Shown piece after piece: positions 56,330-64,000 of a DNA stretch of 64,000 nucleotides. How positions within the stretch are numbered: position 1 is the first letter of the stretch; each line of letters opens with the position of its first letter. The DNA comes from Sarocladium kiliense. Taxonomy: Eukaryota; Ascomycota; Sordariomycetes; Hypocreales; Sarocladiaceae. The notes under the pieces were generated by a model, which was given only the letters and a program-made list of their open reading frames with translations, was not told the origin of the DNA and did no database searches. The position numbers and the translations under genes were made by a program. The stretch covers positions 2,294,001 through 2,358,000 of the forward strand of contig JAUZTG010000042.1 of the NCBI GenBank assembly GCA_030734395.1, given 5' to 3'.

Positions 56330-58185
56330 TCAGCCCATCCTCTTGTCTGTCTCTGCAGAGGTCGCCGGCTCTTCATCTGGGTTCAAGTAATTTGCATCCT
56401 CGGCCGCCTCGTACTCCCCAATCAAATCCGCCACTACTTGCCTCGCCTCGTCGAATTCGTGAAGGTTCTCTGAGAAAGGCGCTGTCTTCTTGTAGCCCTC
56501 CATGAAAGCATTGCGTTTGCGCATGCCGTCGTATTGCTTCAGGATGCGCTTGAAGAGCTATGGTCGAAAGGTAGTCAGCACATGAAAATGCCTAGAGAGG
56601 AGTACTCGGGCGAAGTTGAGGTGACAATACGAAGTGACTTACTGTTGCAATGCTTGTGTGGTTGGCGAGCATCAATCCACTGACGCGATGGCTCATCGGG
56701 ATATACGGACTCCGCTTCGTCAACGCAACCTGAATACTCGCAGGTCCCCACGGGATGAATGTCGCCAATCTCCTCTCCCTGATTCTCAACAAACTCTTGT
56801 GAACATCCGTCGGGTCAACCTCACCCTGGATCACATTCAGGATAGAGATGTAGCAGCTCTTTTTGCCAGGTACTGTCGAAACCATGCGGTTCTTTGGCTG
56901 CAGTAAACGACGCATCACGTCCAATACCGTTGTCTTGCGTACCGTCTTGGCTTGCTCGACTTGATCGCCTGTGAATGGTGTGTATGCCGTCATGAGGAAG
57001 TGGCATCGCGGAGTTGGAATCAGGGAGGCGAGGATGCTGACGAGATCATTATGCATGTAGCCCGGGTATCGCAGTGTTGTCGTGCTCGCTGACATGACCG
57101 TCGCAACCTATAGGATACGTTAACATTCCTGGTCCGACCACTGCACCACTGCAGAATGCTTCATCACCACTTACAAGCTGGTTGGTCTGCTGGAACGAGG
57201 GCTCCTGCACGTGGAGTCTGTCAGCAGCGATGTGCGACAAAGCTCCGTTGTCCAGCACCACAACCGAATCCGCATTCTGTGTCAGTCGCCGCATCGAAAG
57301 AATGCTGTTGTAAGGGTGAACAACGACGTCCCCCGAGTTGGTCGTATCCGGGAACACTGAGTACGTCTGGATGATCTTTTTCGGGAATCGGTCGTTGAGC
57401 CGCTCGAGCATGAAAGACCCCAAGCCGGAGCCTGTGCCGCCAGCGATCGAGTGCAGCATCATGAAGCCCTGGTTATTAGAAAGCGCATTAGCAACGATTC
57501 GCCAGGAAAACGAGCGGTGGGCTTGGTCGTGGGCTGATGTACCTCCAGGGAATCACTGCCGTCGGCTTCCCGATCGATCATCTCCATGATATCCTCACAC
57601 ACAGCCTCGCCACTCTGATAGCCATCACCCCAATTGTTCGCCGCGCCCATACCATCCTTTCCAACGTAGAAGTTTTCCGGGTTGTAGATATTCTTGTACG
57701 GGCCCGTCTGGATACCGTTAAGGACCTATCACCATCGCAGACAGGGTCAGCAAACCAGTATCGTACCATAGCAACCTGATTTCCTAGCTCGTAGTTTCAC
57801 ATACTCTCGGCTCGAGGTCGATCAGGATCGCACGGGGAATGTATCGCGTATCGTCGCTCTGATAGTAGAAGACATCTTTGCGGTCGCCGCCTTCGGTCGC
57901 AAAGTCTTCGAGATTACCGTCCTGGCTGATGCCATGCTCTTGACAGAGCTGTTGCCAAAACTGGCTTCCAACTAGGTGCCCAATCTACGTCAGCTTCATA
58001 TTCTCTGTTGTCGTATGGCGCAGTGTAGCTCATCCTTGCTGAGCTCAGTCGACAACTGGAGGGGATTGGGAACCACTGACTGCTGTTGCCGCACTGCCCG
58101 GCTTGTATCGTGATGATCTCCCTGTTATCTTCAGTCAGAGAACAAGGCCTGTTACTCAATTCGCTGCTGTATCGTACCGTGGCAT
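56330..58185 (-). CDS. mipA: Gamma-tubulin
   Basis: Gamma-tubulin nucleates microtubules at spindle pole bodies as part of the gamma-tubulin complex. Exons on the minus strand are 58185-58178, 58121-58081, 57971-57805, 57725-57543, 57468-57175, 57107-56643 and 56557-56330, giving 461 aa. The 8-nt first exon encodes MPR split across the junction, followed by EIITIQAGQCGNSIGSQFW, the gamma-specific start. Further blocks: HGISQDGNLEDFATEGGDRKDVF, the GTP-binding loop GGTGSGLGSF (about residues 143-152), RLTQNADSVVVLDN, YPGYMHNDLVSILASLIP and RERRLATFIPWGP. The C-terminus ends in an acidic tail. Frame holds through six introns. The 41-nt second exon and 8-nt first exon make this locus easy to mis-annotate. 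Confidence 0.97.
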
Positions 58186-58744
58186 TTTGGCGGAACTGGA
58201 TGTGTTGTTGAGAGTTGACGCAGTCCTCGAGGCACTGGCTCACTAGGGTCCAAAAGTTGACGACGCGCGACGCGCTCCACCCCGCCCCCGCGTGGCAGCG
58301 ACCTTTAAGGACCACCGCCACCAGTCGGTGCCCAATACGCCCAGCAACGACATGCCTGGTTTGAGCGTACAGGTTCCGCAACAGGATTCAATTTCTGGGA
58401 AAAGATTCACATGTGCCCTTCAACGGCCGAATACGGTGGCATTGGCGTCTCAACCTATAGATTCACCTGGGGTTCGATACAATATCTGACTGTCAAACAA
58501 CTTCTCTTTACTGTAGTAGTATGGGACGAAGTCCCCAAAGAACTCCCAAATCCCCTTTTGATACCAGTGCCACTCGGCAGGTCTTCGAATTTCAATGCTC
58601 CATGGGAAAGATCAAGCGCCATCCATCATGCTAACCCTGACACCGTCTGACCTGATCTAATACGCGCATTTGTATGTACTTGTCCTGCCTCCCAAGGCGG
58701 CCGCCCTCACAACAACGGTCTTCCTCTTACTGACTTCCAGCCCA
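58186..58744. other. Spacer gamma-tubulin / Nup2
   Basis: About 560 nt between two minus-strand genes, containing the gamma-tubulin promoter and the Nup2 3' UTR. No further feature is supported. Confidence 0.4.
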
Positions 58745-61700
58745 TTACTTCTCGTTCAATTTCTTGTGCTCCTCCATGACACCGGCAAGCGTCTCAGCTA
58801 ATTCCTTGGTCTTTGTCTGAATCATCCACATCTCCAGACCATCACCCTTCTCGTTCGAGGTGGTGACCTTGACATATTTCTCCTGAGACTTGTACTCCAT
58901 ATTCGGCAGCACAGCACGGTTCAGCGCAACATGACCGCGAGGTTCTGCTCGGAGAAGCAGTCGAACCATACTGGTCTCCTTGTTCTTCAGCAATCGCAGA
59001 GGTCCAACACCCTGGGTTGACCACGGGCTCTTGGACTTTGCTTTCTCATCACCTTCCAACTTGTCTGCGGGAACAAACTTCAGCACCTTAGCGCGCACCT
59101 CATGCAACACTTCCTCGCTCTCATCAACCTCGTCTGTAAGATTGATCTGCTCATGTTTCTCGCCCTCCTCGTTGTCGGCAGCAGCAGGGGCGGCACCATT
59201 GCTCTTTTCTGCAGAAGGTTCTGGCGTCCCTCCAGTGGGTGTTGCTCCTCCAGCAGGTGTGGTGCCCAGACTAGAGGCTCCCCCCATGCTGAACAGCGGA
59301 GAGTCTACATCCGGCGCTTTAGTGGCGCGATCTTCCGGTGCGGAAAAGGAGACTTACTTGTCCCGGTCGTCGACGCACCGCCAGTTGGAGGTTGGAGGCT
59401 GGCCGCAAACCCTTGAGGAGCGTTGGCCTGGTTGGACCCGAACGACATCCCGTTGTTCACTGGAGGCTGGGAAGAATTGCTTCCAAAGCTAAAGACCGGA
59501 GTGCCTCCGTTGTTGCCACCAAACATCGGCTTTGGAGCCTCGTTGGTCTGGCTACCGAAGATGGACGATCCGGGCTGAGAAGGATTTCCGTTGGAAGCTC
59601 CGAACTGGAAGGACCCGCCTGCAGCCGGCGTCGAGGTTGCTCCGAAGTTGAATGATGGTGTGGTATTGTCTGTATTACCACCAGCCGCGAAGGGATTGTT
59701 GAAAGACGAACCAGATGATGCATTGCTCGTGAAGCTGAAGCCTGTGTTGGCAGGTTTGTCATTTGCAGGTGGAGCTCCAGCAAAGGATGTGGCGGGACTG
59801 TTGTTCGCTGCAGGAGCAGCGCCTCCGCCGAAGATGTTGCTCGAGAAGATCGGAGGTGCCGAACCGAGGTTGCTGGTACCATTGAATGCCTTCTTCGCCG
59901 GGGACGCCTCATCCTGTTTCATGGGGCTGCCATCAAACATTGAATTTGCTGGAGTGGAAGAGGGCGGAGACTTGGGGGCCCCAAACAGAGACTTCGATGT
60001 TGTTTGAGACAGCCCGTTCGGCTTGTCGTTGGATGCACTGCCAAAACTGAACGTCGGAGCTGGAGTGGGCTGCGAAGGTTTGTCCTCAGTGGGCTTTGCT
60101 TGCGGGGCATCGGCTGCTGGTTTAGCTGCTCCGAAGATGTTGGTGCTTGGAGTAGATGAGGCATTGGCGAATATGTTGCTGGCGCTGGTGGTCGGTTTAG
60201 CACCGAACAGAGAAGATGTGCTGGGACTTGAAGAGGCGTTGTTCAAAGCAGCCCCGAAAGCTGGGGTTGGCTTGGAAGCTTCTGTCGCAGGCTTTGCACC
60301 AAATAGAGTCGAACTCTGCGATAGAGGAGTTGCAGATGCCTCAGACGGTTTGCTAAGAGCGCCGAAGAGATTGGATGCAGGTTTAGGAGCCTCGGCTGGC
60401 TTCGGTGCCTCCGTAGAGGCAGGCTGAGACTGAAATAGGGATCCAGACGCAGGCAGAGAGGCTGCAGGCTTCGCCCCAAATATGGACTTGGCGGGCTGCG
60501 AATCATTCTCTTTGTCAGATTCGCCACCGGCCTTGTCTTGTTCTGCAGTACCCGCCTTGGTCTTCTCGGGTTCGCTGTCGCTCTTCGTCGAAGTGTTCCC
60601 GAACAGAGACGATGCGGTCGATGTTTTCGGGGGAAAGCTGACACCGGGAGTCGTCGATGGTCCACCAAAGAGGGACTTCGTCTGTGTGTTAGCCTCTGTG
60701 CTCGGCGGAGCAAACTTGATGGGCGTAGTGCTCGGGTTCCAGGTCTGATCGGATGGCTTGGGGGTAGCCGAGGTAGGTCCGTTCTCTTCAGCACGAACGG
60801 GTTGGCCGTCGTTGGTCTTAGTGACCCTGTCGAACAAGCTACGTCCCGGAGTGCTCTCCCGGGTGCCGGGAGCACTAGACCCGGCAGTAGCGAATGTGCT
60901 GCCAACATTGGACTTGGATGCAAACAGGGACGTCCCAGCTTGTGAGACATTATCAGCAGCACCGCTGGCAGCCAAGCTTGGTCCGTCGCTAGGCCCCGCC
61001 TCTGGGCTCTCTTCGGGTTCAGAGTCTGGCTCGCTCTCCTCGTCGGCTTCAGCTCCGCTGTTCTTTGCAGAGCTATCCGAAAGGTGTCCAAATATGTTGC
61101 CATTAGTAGGCGCCTTGTCCGCATCGGCCTTAATATTGCTGAAGACCGACTTCGCGAGACTTGATCCAGGGGCCTTTGTAGAGGCAAAAGGGTTGAACTT
61201 CGGGGTGGTGGATTGCGTCTCTGCAGTGGAGGGAGCAGGAGCCGACGTGGCTGACTTGTTCGCGATCTTCTGGAAGAGAGATGATGCTGAAGATGGCTTT
61301 GACATCTTAAACGGCTGTGCTTCAGTCTCCTCGCCCACCGAAGCCTTCCGCTTAGACTTGTTTTGAGGGGGCTCGGGCGCAGGTACGGGAACTGCCTTGG
61401 GAGCAGCATCCTCGTCATCGTTGTCCTTCTCAAAGACCTTCCGGGTCTTTGAGGTGGAAGCTGCAGATGCCACATCATCATTGGCCTTGCGCTTCTTGGT
61501 GATAGGCTTGGAGGGAGTGGCATCCTCGTCCTCTTCTTCTTCGGGTTCAGGGAGACCATGCTCACGGCGCCATCGTTTCAGAACTTCCTTCGATGGCTTG
61601 ACATTCTGGAACTCGTACAAGCCATATCGCAGAAGGATGATACTTCGGCTCTTCTCAAACTCCTTTGCAAAGTTCATCACATTAAGTTTCCACCCCTTTC

Positions 61701-62328
61701 GGGAGAAGATCTCATCGGCCGCGTATTTAAGTCGTCGTAAGTCGAGGATACAGAAGAACTGCCGCCGCTGCTCCTCATCAAACTCGGGAGGGCACAGGTC
61801 CGCAAGGAATTGATCGGCATAAATGGAGCCTTTTGGGTTCCAATCTTTAGGGACCTTCCTGGCAAGCGTCTCGCCAGTCAGTTCCTTAGGGGGAGAGGCG
61901 ATTCGCATCGGGAAGAGATCCTTGTCCTTAGCTTTGGAGGCGATACCACGCGGAGTGGCCTGTGCTGTCGAAGCTCGAAATCGCGACGGCTCGGGAGTTG
62001 CGCCAGGGGCAAAAACCTTCTTAGGGGTAGTGGCTGAAATACTCGGAGAGAATGCAGCAGCGGGAGGACTATCGGTGATTGTGGAGGCGCGGAAGATGTT
62101 GCGTGCCGAGGCGAGGTTGCTCTTGGTAAGGCTGCTAGGAGCTTGATCATCGCGCATGAGAAGCTTCCGTGCAGATGCGCCTTGTGGCGTGCCTAGACGC
62201 CTTGCTGAACCACCGAACGGCGAGGCAGCGTAGGCGCGCTTCGCGAATGGCAGAGGCGGGCGAGATCTCGGGGTGTCATGGCTCGGAGCAGCGGCATCGC
62301 CGTCTCCCGGAAGGGAGAAGGTGACCAT
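58745..62328 (-). CDS. Nup2-like FG nucleoporin with Ran-binding domain
   Basis: Mobile nuclear-basket nucleoporin of the Nup2/Nup50 type, which assists importin-alpha recycling through Ran. Two exons on the minus strand, 62328-59358 and 59304-58745, give 1176 aa. The N-terminus has basic segments (PPLPFAKRAYAASPFGG; SARKLLMRDD), then a folded block with YADQFLADLCPPEFDEEQRRQFF and WKLNVMNFAKEFEKSRSIILLRYGLYEF. A basic/acidic linker (KPITKKRKAND) follows, then a long region of FG repeats (SLFG, NIFG, FGAK, FSFGS). The second exon opens with TNSPLFSMGGASSLG and carries the RanBP1-like domain: VLKFVPADKLEGDEKAKSKSPW, GVGPLRLLKNKET, RAEPRGHVALNRAVLP. It ends in a helix (ELAETLAGVMEEHKKLNEK). The intron is short (53 nt). 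Homologues are named Nup2, Nup61 or Nup50. Confidence 0.93.
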
Positions 62329-64000
62329 AGTGACTAGCTTCGAGCGCGTTGATCTTGAGTCGCCCGTCAGGTGAGTAAGTAAGAAAAGCGGGATGATGGA
62401 GACAACGCGTCAAATTGGGCTGATGATAATGACGCTGGACGAGGTCGAAGCTGGGATGAGGTCGACGAAGGGAGATGGAAAGGAGAGGCGAACCGGCAAG
62501 TAACCACGGCGTCGACGATGGAGGCAAGGGTTGAATCACGCCGTTGAGGCAGCCCTGGAGCCGTAGGAGAAAAGGAAAAGGAGAAGAAAGGGGTGGTGGG
62601 ATGGAAAGAGGAAGGAAGGAAAAGGCTGATGATGAACAGCACAGTTGGTGATGGCCGGGGATGGCCCCAAAATGCGACGCGAAAAAAATGGGTGGTGTTT
62701 TTTGGTAGTGGGAGAGAGAGAGCCTCAGCGGACGGGGTTGCGCGCGTGCGTGGGAGTATATTGGCCGCGGCGCCCATCAGTCCTGGGCTGGGCTGGACAT
62801 TCCCTGGCTGAGGGAGGGTGCGGAGGGCAGTGACGGTGGGTGTGGAGCAGGCGGCAAGTGGCTGACGCGTGGGGCGACAGTGCTGTGAGGAGCCTCTTCC
62901 AGAACCAGCGAGCGTTATAGGGAGTGAGCTGGGCAAGCTGCAGGGGATCGCACAGGTGATCGAAGGTTGCAACGGCCAACCATAACGCTGCAAACGGCTG
63001 CAGTGACCCCGCTTTTCTCTTCTGGGGAAGCTTCACCTCACCTCACGACCACTGATTTCTTCCTGGCTGTCATGACCCGCCAGGCCCTAAGGACGGACTG
63101 GCACTGACGATGCTCACTGGTCACTGCTTAGTAGCCATGGTCACCACCACCACGTTGATGGAGGTTCCCATGCCCCTTCGGAACTGGATGTGTCCTGGAG
63201 CAGTGCTGCTTTGAGCCTGAGCAGCGACTGAAGCCATAACTGAGCCCGAAAGTAGCGGGGGGTCCAGCCCAATTGCATAACTTCAGATATTTGCATAACT
63301 CAGACCGTTTCGATGCCGTAACAGACGTCCATAACCGTTATAAAGGTAGTTTCTCGCACAGAACGACGGGCCAGCCTGTGGATTTCCATGTTCAAGGCTA
63401 TAGGCTGCTGGACCTTGTGTTGTTACGCTACCGGCTTATCGCAGGGCTGGAAGAAACTTTGGATCAGAACTACCTATGTATGCTGTCATCACTTTACATT
63501 AACACCGTGATTTAGTTGACATGCGAGGAGCGCACCTGTTCTGGGTGTAGTAATAGCCATCGTTTTCGAGATATCACAATAGGAAGTAAAGAGCTTGCTT
63601 AAGCTACCACTTACCCTACCCTCTCAGCTCAAGGATACACCTCTTTATATATATATATCGTTATAACACTAGTTTTGGCAGCTCCTGTTTCCTTGTGCAT
63701 CTGGAATTGTTCCGCTTGGTCGGGGTCTGCGAACTATGTGACAGTGACGTCTGCCCCTTGCTTGATGAGAGCCGAGCCACTGCTTCATGGCCGCCCTGTA
63801 TGCCCGCAAGAGTGGCGTGAGAGGAAAGGTACGCCTACGCATCTCGTGTTGTGCCTTGGAATTCATTATTCTACTCAAAAGGAGACATTATACCTGTAAT
63901 GCGCTTGGCTGAGAGACTCATACAGGAACCAGGAGCCAACCTCCCGCTCTGGTAGCCCGCGGCGATAGCTCAACCATGGCGCTGGTGTCCACCGACCAAG
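62329..64000. other. Right-end intergenic region
   Basis: Upstream of the Nup2 start (minus). The minus-strand frames at 62367-62993 and 62725-63036 lie in C/T-rich leader-like sequence and lack features. A TATATATATATAT tract lies at about 63645-63657. Frames at 63273-63515 and 63675-63899 are short and unsupported. No gene is called to the window edge. Confidence 0.4.

Noticed and set aside
60243..61565. 440-codon minus-strand ORF, Arg/Pro/Ser-rich
   Set aside because: It is an alternative frame inside the Nup2-like coding sequence, produced by the repetitive Ser/Pro/Thr codons; no protein-like hydrophobic pattern.
1..64000. Biosynthetic gene cluster, CRISPR array, transposon or viral insertion
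   Set aside because: No synthase, tailoring-enzyme group, spaced direct repeats, reverse transcriptase, transposase or viral protein is visible in any frame.

Overview
The window is nuclear DNA from a filamentous ascomycete (Pezizomycotina). The genes carry short spliceosomal introns (about 50-120 nt, GT..AG, CTRAY-like branch sites). Marker families include a CON-6 conidiation protein, an NsdD-type GATA factor, NudF/LIS1, a Nup2-like nucleoporin and a secreted pepsin-type protease. I cannot fix the class; the overall look fits a Dothideomycete or relative, but that is inference. I joined exons by hand, and every multi-exon model below keeps reading frame across its junctions.

Layout. 0.5-1.6 kb: proteasome alpha-1 subunit (+). 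3.4-4.1 kb: four-exon orphan gene (+). 4.4-5.0 kb: TMEM234-like membrane protein (-). 7.3-7.7 kb: CON-6 (+). 8.0-9.1 kb: LST8, the WD40 subunit of TOR complexes (-). 9.5-9.9 kb: small Cys4 protein (+). 10.4-12.1 kb: tail-anchored FHA protein (-). 13.4-14.5 kb: MYG1 (+). 15.9-16.4 kb: unknown protein, possibly roadblock-like (+). 16.9-19.4 kb: transketolase (-). 21.3-22.7 kb: IFRD-domain protein (+). 23.1-24.6 kb: MFS monocarboxylate-type transporter interrupted by an in-frame TAG (-). 24.6-34.0 kb: no convincing gene. 34.0-35.9 kb: NsdD-type GATA factor (+). 35.9-39.5 kb: no convincing gene. 39.5-40.5 kb: alpha/beta hydrolase (-). 41.1-42.3 kb: secreted aspartic protease (-). 45.5-47.9 kb: glutamate-cysteine ligase (-). 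49.5-51.0 kb: LIS1/NudF (+). 51.9-52.6 kb: secreted GH24 lysozyme (+). 53.6-54.4 kb: endosulfine Igo1 (+). 55.1-55.4 kb: small disordered protein (-). 56.3-58.2 kb: gamma-tubulin (-). 58.7-62.3 kb: Nup2-like RanBD/FG nucleoporin (-). 62.3-64.0 kb: nothing supported.

Most genes are single-copy housekeeping loci on both strands and do not form a biosynthetic cluster. Loose themes are TOR/nutrient signalling (LST8, Igo1, perhaps the roadblock-like protein), microtubules (LIS1, gamma-tubulin) and development (CON-6, NsdD). The accessory elements are the GH24 lysozyme, the aspartic protease and the broken transporter. The most notable observations are the amber codon in the transporter, the NsdD leader (a 12-codon upstream ORF whose TAA overlaps the proposed ATG as TAATG, then a 35-nt coding exon and a 274-nt intron) inside an otherwise gene-empty stretch of about 15 kb, and repeated use of 7-11 nt start-codon exons.
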